64,000 nt of DNA from Ceratotherium simum simum (GCF_000283155.1 NW_004454166.1:1533006-1597005), one strand, 5' to 3'; numbered from the stretch's first letter, positions 35,325-46,680 are shown. Notes: generated by a model from the letters alone, not told the origin. Translations and numbers: made by a program.

Positions 35325-35530
35325 CAGGAATAGAGCGTACGTGGTGCCAAGCGCTGGTCTGAGCACTTTGCATGTATTAACTCATTTAATCCCTTCAAAG
35401 GCTGTGTGAGGTGGAGACTTTATTACCTTAACTTTACAGATGAGGAAGCCGAGGGACAAAATGGCTACGTAGCTTTCCCAGGGCCAGGCAGCTGGTGAGT
35501 GGTGGAGCTGGGAGCTGAAGACCGACTCCT
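35325..35530 (-). mobile_element. MIR
   Basis: TGCCAAGCGCTGGTCTGAGCACTTTGCATGTATTAACTCATTTAATCCC, TTTACAGATGAGGAAGCCGAGG, CAGCTGGTGAGTGGTGGAGCTGGG, antisense. Confidence 0.9.
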
Positions 35531-36584
35531 CTGCCCCATTCACGGAGGGGCCTCAACAGCTGGACCAGCTAATCCAACTTGCCACAAAGAATGGCCGTGG
35601 GCCAAATATTCTAAAGTCAAAGCTGCTATCTTTAGGCCTTGTTTCCCATGTTTGGACAGATTTATAAATAGCCACCCTTTTTAACAAGCTCCCTGATTTG
35701 GTTGTCTTGGCATAGATTTCATCTTGGGAGGTAGTGGAAGTAGCATTGATCAAAGCTAGTCGTCCAAAGGGAGTTTTATTTCCCTTGTTTGTTAACGCCA
35801 GAGATGGGAGTGTGGCGGCACCTGCCCCAGGTATCTTCTGGAACATAACCCCTGTGACAGTGCGAAATGGAGAACTCCAGGGTCTCCATCATCTAGATAT
35901 CTGGGTGTTGGCGTGGATCCAAAACAATTTTCTAAGGAGATTCCTGTCCCTGCTGGCGGGTAGTTGCTCCACTCTCCTCTGCAAGGCTTCAGGCCTGGGT
36001 CTCTATTGGCCCCTCAGTTTTCAGAAGAGGATGTCAGTGCCGGTCCCAGCTGGCTCTGCATGTAACTGTGGGCACAGAATAGCTTCCCTCCTGCCACGTG
36101 TTAGGAATCAAAATGTTTCCCATTGTTACTAGTTTGGCTCAGAGAAGCGGTGTTTAGGGAGGATTGCTTGGAGAACGTATCATCTCTGAAGCTTCCATTT
36201 ATTCTAAAATTATTCCCAGATCAAGCCATTCAATTGGGCAACTGAACCACCCGTGTGGTCCCCTTAGAGTTACATTTACCGAGTTGTGCTTTGGGGGTGT
36301 TGCCTGAACCTGCGTGAGGGACACCCTAAGAAACAACCTGGGGAAACCCTGGGTCTGGAGGACGTTCGTGATTTCTCAGCTTGCTCTTCAGGGAGGACCC
36401 GGGGAGAAGCCTGCCTGGTCTGAGTCAGTAGGAGAACCTGTGAGCAGTGGACAGTTTGCATCTCATGAACCCTGTGAAGTAACTCACCAGGTTTCTCTTC
36501 TCCAGCTGGCAGCAAGGAGGGCCAGGTGTGGCCCCTCCTGTGGCAGGTTCATAAGCCTCTAGCCTCAGTCTTGGCTTTGAGGGA

Positions 36585-36820
36585 ATGGAGAGTGTGATGT
36601 TTGAGAGCATGGGCTCTGGAGTCAGACTGCCTGGGCTCAGTCCCAACTCCATCGCCTACCAACTGCGTGGTCTTGGGCGAGTTACTTGGCTTTGCTAAGC
36701 CTCAGTTTCTTCATCTACAAAGTGGGGGCAATGACTGCTTGCCTGACAGGGCTGTGTGAGGTGCAAGCGAGGGTGCCTGTGCAGTGCAGAGCTGTGCCCA
36801 GCGTCTCGTACGTGGTCACC
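36585..36820 (+). mobile_element. MIR, nearly full length
   Basis: TTGAGAGCATGGGCTCTGGAGTCAGACTGCCTGGGCTCAGTCCCAACTCC, GTGGTCTTGGGCGAGTTACTTGGC, CATCTACAAAGTGGGGGC. Confidence 0.93.
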
Positions 36821-37705
36821 GTTGGCTCCAGTCGACTGTTGTTGGTCCCATTCTGTGCTCTCCCCTTGCTTTCCTTCCTGCCCTCCCCACCTCCTTGTAT
36901 TTTTTGCATCGTTGTGAGCTGCCTTAAATCTTTTCTGGAAAATGATGAGCTGTGAAAGAATGAGTGAATGCATAAATAAAGTTCATATAATAATTGCTTA
37001 TAGGCACAGTTGTTCGGGGACTTGTTTACTCTTCTCAAAGTCTTCCACGTATCTTTTCTGATTTTATTCTGAAAATTCTCTTGCAATATTATTTTACTGT
37101 GAATCCTTATGCAGAGATCTCTAGGTCTTCTTTTTGGATATTAAATAGCTTGCAAAGATGTGGCTTTTGTGTGCATGTGTGAATGTTTGAATCCACAAAT
37201 CCTCAGCAGTGTCTTCAGTAGCGTTGAAGTAAGTGAGTAAGATCAGCTTTTTTTACCATGAGGTTCTGATTTTCAAAAGAACTGTTGGGTGGTAAAACTC
37301 TAGGCTCACGTTCTGGAGGCCAGGCGTCACCACTTGAAATGAGGGATAGGAAAGGATGGGAAATGGATTGGAGCTGCCGCCTGTGGGAGGCTAGGAGCCA
37401 GGCAGCCAGAAACTGGGGAGGGTCTGGGGACCTCAGACTCACCACCTCTGTTGGAGTCACCTCCTTGGACTGTACCCACCTTAAGGCAATGTCCCTAGGG
37501 AGGTATATTCAGTTGTCCTGCAGGAAGACCAGAGACCCACATGGCAAGATGACCCTGCTCAGGTCACAGGGAATGGGGAGAAAAGAGTAGGAAGTTGTTG
37601 AGGCAGGGCATGGTGGGCCTAAGATGGAGAAGGCTAGATGGATTTGGCAGGGCTGAGATGGGGCATTCACTGGAGGAGGGTAAGCCCGAGGACAGAGAAG
37701 GCCCT

Positions 37706-37717
37706 GGGGGGGGGGGG
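37706..37717. repeat. G12 homopolymer
   Basis: Twelve consecutive G in a G-rich unique stretch; likely unstable and prone to sequencing error. Confidence 0.9.
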
Positions 37718-37974
37718 ACTCGAGGGCCGGGTGCAGAGGAGGGGCTGGGAGACAAGGGTCAGTGGGTGTTCCACTCCTTGGCATGGGGCCTGTGCACTTG
37801 CAGTGCCCCCGCCCAGGGGAGAGTCAGCTGTGCTGAAGGTAGCTGACTGGCCAGTAGGCCCTGCGTGTCATTGGCTGTGGCCTTTCATGGCAACCGGTGC
37901 TCCTGTGCCTGTGCACTTTGGGGGAAAAGCCAGCCTCCACTACTGCTGGTAGCTTCTCTGGTAAAGCTCTGCCT

Positions 37975-38165
37975 CCCACAGCAGCATTTATAGCTGCCTG
38001 GTCCAGGTTACAATTTTACTAATTGTGTGATCTTGGGAACTCGCTTCATCTCTCTGTGCCTCGATTTCTGCATCTACAAAAAGGAAGAATGGTAATGACA
38101 ATACCTCTCTGATGGAGCTGGAGCGAAGGTCAACATAAAAGGCGTGAGCAGCGAGGCACAGCCCC
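37975..38165 (+). mobile_element. MIR
   Basis: GTGTGATCTTGGGAACTCGCTTCATCTCTCTGTGCCTCGATTTCTGCATCTACAAAAAGG, sense MIR core. Confidence 0.85.
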
Positions 38166-38870
38166 TGCAGCAGAGCAGGGACTTAGTCACCACATCCATC
38201 CCAGCTCATCCTCAAGGCACTCCCAGCACACGGGTGGGCTTCTGTCCTTGTGAGGAGCTGAGAGTTCCCTGACTGCTGTTGTGTCTGTGACCTTATTTGA
38301 TCCCTATTAACGCTTTTGGGATCCGAAGAGCAGACAGAGCTCTTACTCCCATTTTGCCAATGAAGCAGTCGAGAGCCAGAGGGACAAGCTCGTCCCCCCG
38401 CTCCCGCCTGCGAGTGGCGCCCTTGCTGAGACCCGCGCTCTGATGTGGACTCACTTCCTTTCCTGCGGTGCCCCCTTGAGCCGGTCTTTTCCCCTCCCCA
38501 GGCCTCAACTTCCCATCTGAGAACTGAGGAAGGGGGAAACCCCAACCCCCTTCCAGCTCAGATGCTGCCAGGGGCTGCGGGTCTGACGTGGGAGGCCTCA
38601 GTCCCTCCCCTGAGCCGAGGTGGGGCCGAGCTCTGGACACACAGGTGGGCACGTGAATTCACACATCCAGCCGCCCCCTGCCAAGCACGATGCCCGGGAG
38701 ACTCGTGCCAGACCCACTGGGCGATGCTGAGGTGTGCAGGGCACCCCTCGAGATAGACGGGGTCCTGATGGGGCCATGGCCCAGCCATGTCCTGTTCAAG
38801 TCCAGGCAGACATGCTCATTGCCGCTTACCTGAGCAGCACTCATTTTATTTTTATATTCAAAAAATTTTA

Positions 38871-39058
38871 GGGCCGGCCCCGTGGCTTGGTGGTTAAGTG
38901 CGCGCGCTCCGCTGCTGGCGGCCCGGGGTTCGGATCCCGGGCGCGCACCGACGCACTGCTTCTCCGGACATGCTGAGGTCGCGTCCCACGTACAGCAACT
39001 AGAAGGCTGTGCAACTATGACATACAACTATCTACTGGGGCTTTGGAGGGAAAAAAAT
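38871..39058 (+). mobile_element. ERE SINE, second body type
   Basis: The head GGGCCGGCCCCGTGGCTTGGTGGTTAAGTGCGCGCGCTCCGCTG matches the ERE tRNA-like part. The body differs from the other copies: CTTCTCCGGACATGCTGAGGTCGCGTCCCACGTACAGCAACTAGAAGG, then CTATCTACTGGGGCTTTGG. Target duplications AAAAAATTTTA (38860-38870) and AAAAAAATTTTTA (39051-39063) flank it. Confidence 0.93.
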
Positions 39059-39099
39059 TTTTAATAGGTAGTACATGGAAAGTGATAAAAATTTCAGAC

Positions 39100-39590
39100 A
39101 ATACTAAATATATACAGTGAAAAGTAAGTCTCCTCCCCACTCCTTTCTCCCTCCCACCCAGTTCCCCTCCTGGGAGGCAACCACTCTTACCAGTTTATTC
39201 CATGTTCTTTAGAGATTTACATATGATACTTTGGTGAGGGTAAGGTATATTGTGTGTATTTCAATACATACATCGGTAAGTCCCTTCCTTTTGAACACAA
39301 ATGGTAGCATACTGTATGCAGTGTTCTATTTTTGCTTTTCTCCATTAACAAATATTTCTTGGAGATTGTTCCATATCAATAGAGTGGTGCTTCATCCTTC
39401 TTAACAGCTACATAATATTCCATTACGTGGGGAATCATGAGTTATTTAACAAGTCTCCTGTTGGTTGCTTCTGGTCTTTTTCAAAGAAGGCTGCAGAGAG
39501 CATCCTTGTCCATATTTATTTGTGCACACCTAGGGCTGTACCTCCAGGGTGAGCTCCCAGAAGTGGAACGGCTGGCTCAGTGCCTATGCA
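39100..39590 (-). mobile_element. L1 3' UTR, antisense
   Basis: GGGAGGCAACCACTCTTACCAG, GGAGATTGTTCCATATCAATAGAG, AACAGCTACATAATATTCCATTACG, GTGAGCTCCCAGAAGTGGAACGGCTGG: reverse complement of an old L1M 3' UTR. Confidence 0.85.
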
Positions 39591-39769
39591 TTGTGAGCTC
39601 TGAAGATAGAGCCCTGCTTCCCCAGAGGGTCAGCCCCAAAGGGAGGAGACCTTTCCCCAGGCTGCCGTGGTGTAGTGTCAACCTCTCAACTCATCGTGGG
39701 TCTGAGAGATGAAAAATGATACAGTGTGGTTTTAATTTGCTTTTCTCTTATGAGTGAAGTATGGCTTCT

Positions 39770-39965
39770 TTTCTTTTTTTTTTTTACATATACATTTTAT
39801 TTTGGAATACTAATTTTTAATTTACAGAAAAGTTGTGAAGATACTACAGAGTTCCCACACACCCGTCACCCAGTTTCCCCTGTTGTTAATGTCTTATACG
39901 ACCATGGTCCGTCTGTCAAAACTAAGAAACCAGCATTGGTATGATACTCATAACTAAACTGCAGA
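39770..39965 (-). mobile_element. L1 3' UTR, second antisense fragment
   Basis: Poly-T start followed by AGAAAAGTTGTGAAGATACTACAGAGTTCCC, CACCCAGTTTCCCCTGTTGTTAATGTC, AAAACTAAGAAACCAGCATTGG, an L1M-type 3' end in reverse. Confidence 0.8.
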
Positions 39966-40649
39966 CTGTATTGGGCTTTTGAGCAGAGTTTTCACGTTTG
40001 GGTGAGGGTAAGGTAAAAGTGTCAGCTGGGGTAGCGTTGCAGGCGTCAGAGCCCCCGAGCGGTCATGGGTGCCTGAGTCACCTCATTCGCAGCACAGCAC
40101 AGCCCTGGCCCAGGCTTCCCAGCTGGAAAGGTGGACTCCATGGAGAAATGATGGTGTTTCTCTTCGTTTCTTTGGGAGAGGAATGCAGTTATTAAATCAC
40201 TGGATCGGCCCTTTATTGCCCTTCCATCAGCATTTCCGTGGCTTTTGGTATTCCAGAAGAGGGAATAGCATGTGCCAAGGCATAGAGGTATGAAACCTCA
40301 TCAACTGTAGAAATCTCAGTGACACAGTAATGCTTCTCTTCTAGTAAAATTAGCACATTACAGATAAGGCTTAAACTAACAACTCCCATCTCTGTCCCTC
40401 TTCTCCCTCCCAGAGGCAGCACTGGGATTGGTTTGGTGTGTATCCTGCCAGAACGTTTTCTGGAAAGCATGAACTTTTCAGGGTGCCGCCAGGGGTAGGG
40501 GTGGCTGGAGATGACACTGGGCAGGTGTTGGGGACCCTCCCCTTCTTTCCTTGCTCACACTCATGCGGAACGTTAATGTTCATCCGTCCTCGCAGACAGC
40601 GCTCTCTACTATCCAGGAGCTTCACAGCACGACCTCACCTGAGCCACAG

Positions 40650-40985
40650 CAGCTCCAGGGGGCGGGTGGGGACCCTCTGATCATGCTCCTGGACAGACAG
40701 AGGAAGCTGAGGCCTGGAGGGTGGAGTAGATTGTCCCAAACCACACAGCCGGTTAGAGGCAGAGTCGTATGGGACTCACTTCTGTTGCTTCCTGAGGAAG
40801 AAGAGCAGTTGTACCAACAATAGTGATGGCACAGTTTGATCAAGCGCGAGTTCCGGCCACGGTATCTCATCTAACCCTTGGAACGACTCTGTTGGCTACG
40901 GACTGTTGTTAGGCTCGCTCCATGGCGAGGGCGTTGCGGGGAGGATGAGGCCGGTAGGCTGACACGGGTGGAGCTGGGATGCTAA
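40650..40985 (-). mobile_element. Two MIR fragments
   Basis: One at 40685-40780 (AGGAAGCTGAGGCCTGG...CAAACCACACAGCCGGTTAGAGGCAGAG). Another at 40810-40980 (CGGTATCTCATCTAACCCTTGGAACGACTCTG, GAGCTGGGATGCTAACCC). Both are antisense. Confidence 0.65.
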
Positions 40986-41149
40986 CCCGTTGTGTCTGCC
41001 TCCCGTCCTGTAGGCCTCGCCCCTCTGCTTGCCGCCCTTCTCCCATCTGTTCCTTTCTCTTGCCCCACGGCTGCCTGGAGATGTGGTTTAGAGTTTACTG
41101 GGCATTTTCACTCTGTCACTCACAGATGGGCGGGACCAGCGCTTCTGTG

Positions 41150-41290
41150 CCAGTTCCTGCCTTAACCCCCTGCCCCCAGAGCCCTGCTGGGTACCAGGTC
41201 TTGCTCCAGGTACAGCAGGGAACAGAGCTGACCAAAATCGCTGCCCTCAGGGAGTTTCCACTCTCCTGGAACAAAGCCGGTTCTGACCTC
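41150..41290 (-). mobile_element. L2 LINE fragment
   Basis: GCTGGGTACCAGGTCTTGCTCCAGGTACAGCAGGGAACAGAGCTGACCAAAATCGCTGCCCTCAGGGAG, antisense L2 3' UTR. Confidence 0.75.
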
Positions 41291-41504
41291 AAGGCTGGGG
41301 GCTTCTCCAGGTCCGAAGTCCACTCTCCCTGTGCTGGGCTCTGAGCATCCGGGCCTCTTGCTGTTTACGGAGACAGTGGCTCGTTCTGGTGTCCGCTCTG
41401 ACGTCCTGATGTTTCCCCCTCAAGACCTGCCCGCCTCCTCCAGTCACCCAGGGGTGTCGCTGCGGGCTCAGGGCAGGTCCCCGGGCTGCTCCTGAGGATG
41501 GTGT

Positions 41505-42060
41505 GCCGGCGTGATTTACCGCGCCTCACTGCGCCACATGTCTTTAAAATTACAGTGCCCATTTCCTGCTGAAATAATTTCCACCAAGAGTGGCTCCTAT
41601 TACTGCAGGAGGCATGCAGACGTCATGATTTATTATTATTTATGGTCCCAAGGCCTTGTTTATGCAAGACGGGTTAGGTGCGTGCGATAGAAATGCCATT
41701 ATGCAAATGACATTGAATGTCCTTACTGCGCCTAAATAATTTTTGTGTTGGACGATTAAACCTCATCTGTTATTGATATGGGCTGCAGTCGGGCTATTAC
41801 AGAGTCCCAACAGTACTTACTCCCAGTAATGGGAAAATTGAGAGAGAGAGACCAACACAATTGCCTCAGAGTGGGCCGTGATGGTCCGGAAGGAGTGAAC
41901 ATCTCGGAGGCCCGCGAGGAGGGAGCCGGCGGACTCCTCCGGATAAATAAGGAAGGCAGCGCCTGGCGGTAAATTACGCCTTGGGTTTGAGTGGGTGCCT
42001 TGGAGGATTTGCAGCCTTCCAGTAGCGTGATTTAGCTCTTTGATTTAGCCAGGGGACAGC
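41505..42060. promoter_or_regulatory. Candidate conserved element D with octamer
   Basis: A repeat-free block of about 550 bp with a perfect octamer ATGCAAAT at 41701-41708, the site bound by OCT1/OCT2 in B-cell enhancers. It also has a run of ATTA/TAAT cores (GATTTATTATTATTTATGG; CTAAATAATTTTTG; GACGATTAAACC) and an ACGTCAT element. Its texture differs sharply from the MIR/L2-rich DNA on the left. Enhancer function is inferred; nothing here encodes protein. Confidence 0.45.
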
Positions 42061-42264
42061 CCCACCCCGAGTTCCCTGGCAGCGGGTGCTGAGGGAGCTG
42101 CTGGGGTGGAGGGGAGGGTAGGGGGGAGGATGTAGGGGAGGCTACAGGGGAGGAGGGTGGCCGCTGCTGGGGCTGGGCATCCAGCCTGCTGTGCCAATAC
42201 CACGGCCGCCTGGACCCGGCCCCTGCGCACAACCGCCTGCCTGGCCACTCTCTCTCTCTTGCAC

Positions 42265-42530
42265 TCTCTCTTTTTTGACACAGCTGTGAAGTCCCATTTT
42301 GATCAGTGTTGATAGCTTATGAATTCCAAAATTGACAAAATTTACAGAAAAATGAGGATAATCCATCTTCCTTAGCGGCCTGTCAGGAGTTGGCCATACT
42401 TCATAATCTCCAATTACAGATGCTATTTTCTGACATTTACATGCAGATATTAGAACCAAATGAAAATGAGAAACAAAGAGAGAATGGAAATGCAGCTATT
42501 TATATGTATAAAAGACAAACAGGTAAATTC
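42265..42530. promoter_or_regulatory. Candidate conserved element E
   Basis: Repeat-free, AT-rich, with ACACAGCTGTGAAG (palindromic E-box CAGCTG), GTTGATAGCTTATGAATTCC, GATAATCCATC (paired-type homeodomain) and CTCCAATTACAG. It is separated from element D by a G-rich purine stretch (42090-42170). Confidence 0.35.
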
Positions 42531-43019
42531 GAGACTTTTAGATTGCATTTGGGGTCCCTTTAGGAGGCTGGAAAGAGACAGCCTTGAGCACGTGGGGTTT
42601 CAGAATAAAATGGTAAGACACGTGGCCTCACCAGGCCTGCCTATTTGGGTTAAAAATTGGTCAACTCTGCTGGAACAGCTGGGGACACTTGATTTGGGTG
42701 GGGGCACATAGGGCATCCCCCAGGATTTTAAGAGGTCTCAGAGGATCACCCAGAGCTCATGCTAAGCCATCAAGTCCACATATATTTCACAAATGAGTGA
42801 GTTTAGAACCTTCAACATTTGTTTGAAAAAAAAAAAGTGTGTGTGTTGGGGAGGCAGGAAACGCCACTGGAGTCAGCTCGCTCTCCAAGGCAGATCTCAA
42901 AAAGTTGGCACATTCTGGTGACCGATGCATCAACTGCCCCTGTGTAGGGGATGCAGGAAGGTACCACTGCTTGTCAGGAGGGCTCTGGCCAGGTGTACAG
43001 GGTGCTGCACCAATAAACT

Positions 43020-43275
43020 TTTAAAACAGGATAGAAATGATAAAATTAATGGGCAGAGAAGGAGTTCTGATATAGGGATCATCCGCTTCCTTCTCGAGGC
43101 TAATCTGGCTGAGAGAGGAGGGTTTGGGAGGAGGCTTTGTAATGAAAATGTTCTTCCCATAAAATTGAAGGGAGAACAGCCTTGTTGCCCTCGCAGCTGT
43201 ATGTGGCACTGGCTTCTGGAAAGCCGGGGATATTAATTAGCACTGCTTTGGATTAAACTCTCCCAACCATGTCGG
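43020..43275. promoter_or_regulatory. Candidate conserved element F
   Basis: Repeat-free block with GATAAAATTAATGG, GAGGCTAATCTGGC, GGATATTAATTAGCACTG and TTGGATTAAACTC. The homeodomain-core density is high. Regulatory role is only inferred. Confidence 0.3.
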
Positions 43276-43397
43276 ACGGTACGATTTTTTCTCTTTTTGA
43301 GCTTGACACGAGTGGCAAGGAGAAGTCTGCCTGGGTTTTCCCAGCTTCCTGTTATTACTGAACTTTCCTTTTATTTGGGGATCAGACCTGTTCCTCT

Positions 43398-43463
43398 CCT
43401 GGGAATGACAATGAGATATTTCAGGGGTTTCCTGGGAATGACAATGAGATATTTCAGGGGTTT
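43398..43463. repeat. Perfect 33-bp tandem duplication
   Basis: The unit starting CCTGGGAATGACAATGAGAT occurs twice back to back (43398-43430, 43431-43463) with no mismatch, so the duplication is recent or is under length polymorphism. Confidence 0.95.
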
Positions 43464-43719
43464 CTTGGGCAGCTGTGCAGGGAGACTGTGTTTTGGAGCA
43501 GGCAGAGGAGGTGGGAGATGGTCCAGTGGGGAGATGTGAACATCTCTGCCTTTGGCTTGAAAGCTTTTGTTTATTTGTGTGAAGCCTCTTTGTAGCCAGC
43601 AGTTTTATATTATATGAGGTTTGATCTGTGGGAGAAAGGTGAGGGAAATAAAACCAGGAGGCTAAATTTAACGTATGTGTGTATGTGAGAGAGAAAAAGG
43701 AATTGTTAAAAGTCAGATT

Positions 43720-44040
43720 CAAACCAAGCCTTAAGAAGTGTGTTTGTTTATAGGTCCAGTCTCAAGGCCAATGGTTTGCTTGTTTAAGTAAATTATGGGT
43801 ATTAGCACAAAGAATGATTATTATGCTTTGTTTCCAGGCATAAAGTTAAATATTCATACCTGTTAATATGGAATTAACACATAACTGCAAAACGTAAATG
43901 TATTTTCAAGAATTGAAAGCAAAGGCTCTTATGTAAAGTTAACCTTCCTAAAAAGGTGTAACAGAAACACCGTTGTTACTGTGCTAGGTTTTTCTCTGTT
44001 ATTTACATTTGCTAAAATTTGGGCTTACACATAATAGCTA
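43720..44040. promoter_or_regulatory. Candidate conserved element G
   Basis: Repeat-free AT-rich block: GTTTGTTTATAGG (forkhead-like), GTTTGCTTGTTTAAG, GAATGATTATTATGC, CTGTTAATATGGAATTAACAC (HNF1-type inverted ATTAAC halves). Inferred only. Confidence 0.3.
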
Positions 44041-44759
44041 CAATCTAAGCCGAAAATCTCCTTCCTTTAGTTTCTGCTCTTTCTAAAAGCCAGAATGCTT
44101 CCCTCCTAAAGAACACAGCGCTTGAACCCAGCAAACAGTCAGATGCCTGATTCTTCCCTAACAGTGCCAACAGTGTCACACGTTTCTGTTTATTTCTCTG
44201 TGATTTCCCACTAATGTTAAGGGGAATTGCAAGGTTGACAAGAATCTGAGCCCGGCTGTCCTCTGAGTTCATCGTGTAGGCTGTCCTCTGAGTCTGGCGG
44301 GGAGAATAGAGGAGAAAGCTACCGACATCTGCAGCTGAACCCATCTGGAAGCATGTCCCCCAGGAGGTCATTCTTGATCCGGGGCCTGAAGGGGTGGGGA
44401 GACGAGGACTGGAGGACAGGGAGGGAGAGGGCACTCAGGGTGGAGCATTGGCCTTGTCGCAGGTGTAGGGGCGGGAGCAGGTAGGTGTCTGGAGAGGTCC
44501 CCCGGCGGGGGAAGAGGCACTTGGCCTCGCTGTTAGCCTTCCTCTCTGGGCCCCAGCGCCTCATTGCGGTGAGAAACAGAGACTTTGGGATCAGGCAGAA
44601 CCTAACACCCTCTCAGCAGCCTACTCAGCTCCTCTCCCCTCAGCTGTCTCATCCTGACTGGGATGGGGTTAACGAGGTGCAGAGACGGGGTGTAAGTGGT
44701 GCTCAGATCTCGGACTTGGGGTCGCCCTGCTGGGGTCTTTCTTTGGGCCCCTTGTGCCT

Positions 44760-44885
44760 GTGAAGGGGGGTAATAATACTTGCCCCGTAGGGTTGTTGTA
44801 AGGATTAAATAAATTAATGCCTTTTAACGCCTAGAATAGTCGCTGGTGTGTAGTAAGCATCCAGGAAATGTAGTTATTTTGACTG
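44760..44885 (+). mobile_element. MIR 3' half
   Basis: GGGGGTAATAATACTTGCCCCGTAGGGTTGTTGTAAGGATTAAATAAATTAATGCC and TAGTAAGCATCCAGGAAATG. Confidence 0.9.
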
Positions 44886-45148
44886 TTACTCTGTGCGTAA
44901 GGGGTGAGGTGAGGGCTGGCAGAGGCTTCTGACTTGCAAACCACGGCGGGTGGGCGTGGGAGGCCCAGCCCCTCAGCCTGCGTGTCCTGGTGCTTCCCTG
45001 CTCCGTTTCTGTTTGGCCCTCGCAAACCTTGGTGACAAAGAGGACACTCCCTCCCAAGGCTGCTGCTTGCCTTTGCAGAATATCACCTGTTAGAAAGTTC
45101 TTTCTGATGGGGAGCAGAAGGGGCAGAGAGGTGGCCTTGGCCTGAGGA

Positions 45149-45187
45149 GTGTGTGTGTGTGTGTGTGTGTGTGTGCACATGTGTGTC
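45149..45187. repeat. (TG)n microsatellite
   Basis: GTGTGTG run from 45149 ending GTGCACATGTGTGTC. Confidence 0.92.
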
Positions 45188-45286
45188 ATCACTCAGCCGC
45201 AGCAGGCGGGGGTGGTGATGGGGGGAGGGGCATCTGGGCCTCCCACCCTATTGATCTTGCAGTATGGAGGGAAGCCTTTTCATTTC

Positions 45287-45480
45287 CTTTTTTTTTTTTT
45301 GGTAAGGAAGATTGGCCCTGAGCTAACATCTGTGCCAGTCTTCCTCTGTTTTGTATGTGGGTTGCTGCCACAGCGTGGCTTGATGAGTGGTGTAGGTCTA
45401 CGCCCGGGATCCAAAGCCATGAACCCAGGCTGCTGAAGTGGAGCGTGTGAACTTCACCACTATGCCACCAGGCCGGCCAC
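45287..45480 (-). mobile_element. ERE-type SINE, antisense
   Basis: Starts with the poly-T complement of the tail, then AAGATTGGCCCTGAGCTAACATCTG, GTGGCTTGATGAGTGGTGTAGG and ends with the reversed head CACTATGCCACCAGGCCGGCC. TTTTCATTTCCTTT before and TTCTCATTTCTTTA after look like target duplications. Confidence 0.92.
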
Positions 45481-46294
45481 ATAAAGAAATTCTCATTTCT
45501 TTATGGCCCCAGGATAACCTCTGTCCTTCCATAGGTGGGAAGTCAGTCCAACAGAAAGTGGACTATGCGCATCTTGGGATGTCACCTCCACTCCCACACC
45601 AGATGCTTTAGGGTGGGGGCTTTCCTTTGCACACCCCCGTTCAAGCCCCTTGGTGGCCAAGAGGCCTGCAGTCCTTTGGGGGTAATGGGCCTCCCTGCCC
45701 TTCTCGCTTCCTAGCCCTGTAGCAGGATGGGACAGCCAGGCCCCACCATGGACCATGGGAAGAAGCCGGTGGAATTTGGCTGCCCTGAGATGAGTCTTTG
45801 TTTTGGAACTCTCCCTGATCTTCTCCACATCAGGATCTGGAGCTGCGCATCACGCAGGCAGGCAGTGCGTGAGCAGACCCTGCGGCTCCCCAGACAGGGC
45901 CTCCTCCTCCCCTCCACTGCATCTTCTTACCATTCAGGAGGCCTGGGCTACTGGGTCCTGGCCCTCGTCCTCCAGAGGTGGAGCTTTGTGCTCAGAGCCT
46001 TGCCATGTCTCCTCGTCTATTTGGGGACGAGAGTGGGCCGCTCTGAGCCCGGGGCTGCCTCCTCTCCCTGCTTTGCTTGCAGATTTCTCAAGGTTCAGGG
46101 TGCGCTCCCGATCCCTTTGCTTCCTCCCTCTCTCCCTCGCTCGGCTTCGCTCAGGATAGGTCCTGCCCAGGCCGAGGGTGGGACCCAGCTTCAAATCGGG
46201 CGGGGATGCTGCCCATAGGAGCCCCCCATCTCAAAGGGAGAGCAGACACGGTGCAAAGTGACTGGAAGAAAGTAGGGACAAATGGAACCAATGG

Positions 46295-46680
46295 GACAAG
46301 TGTTCTAAATGCAGTGCGTGGAAAATGCCGTGGGAGTCGGAGAAGGAGGAGAGTTATTCCAGCCAAAGAGGCTTGAGGAAAGCATCCAGGAGGAGACGGC
46401 ATCTGAACCAGGCCTTAGAGGAGAAGGGTTTCCACTAGGGTGCGCGTGGGAGAACGGCGTGAGCACAGGCCTCGAGTGGAGTGAGCTGGGTGCCCCGGGT
46501 CAGTGTGTGTGGTGTGCTTGGGGCAGAGGGCAGGGTTTTGGAAGTAGGGTGGATCTGAGTTGAAGGTGGGAAAGTAGGCTGGGATCTGGATTGGGGCCTG
46601 CGTGGTTCGGATTGACATTACCTGGAGGCAGTGGGGAGCCAGGAGGGTTTATGAGCACAGAGCACTCTGGTTAGGGGTGG
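46295..46680 (-). mobile_element. L2 LINE fragment
   Basis: CAGTGCGTGGAAAATGCCGTGGGAG, AAAGAGGCTTGAGGAAAGCATCCAGGAGGAGACGGCATCTGAACCAGGCC, antisense L2 text. Confidence 0.65.

Noticed and set aside
37706..37717. G12 run as a functional G-quadruplex
   Set aside because: A single homopolymer without separate runs; more likely a slippage site or sequencing artefact.
44254..44293. 15-bp repeat GGCTGTCCTCTGAGT twice, 25 bp apart
   Set aside because: Too short and only two copies; no structure around it suggests function.
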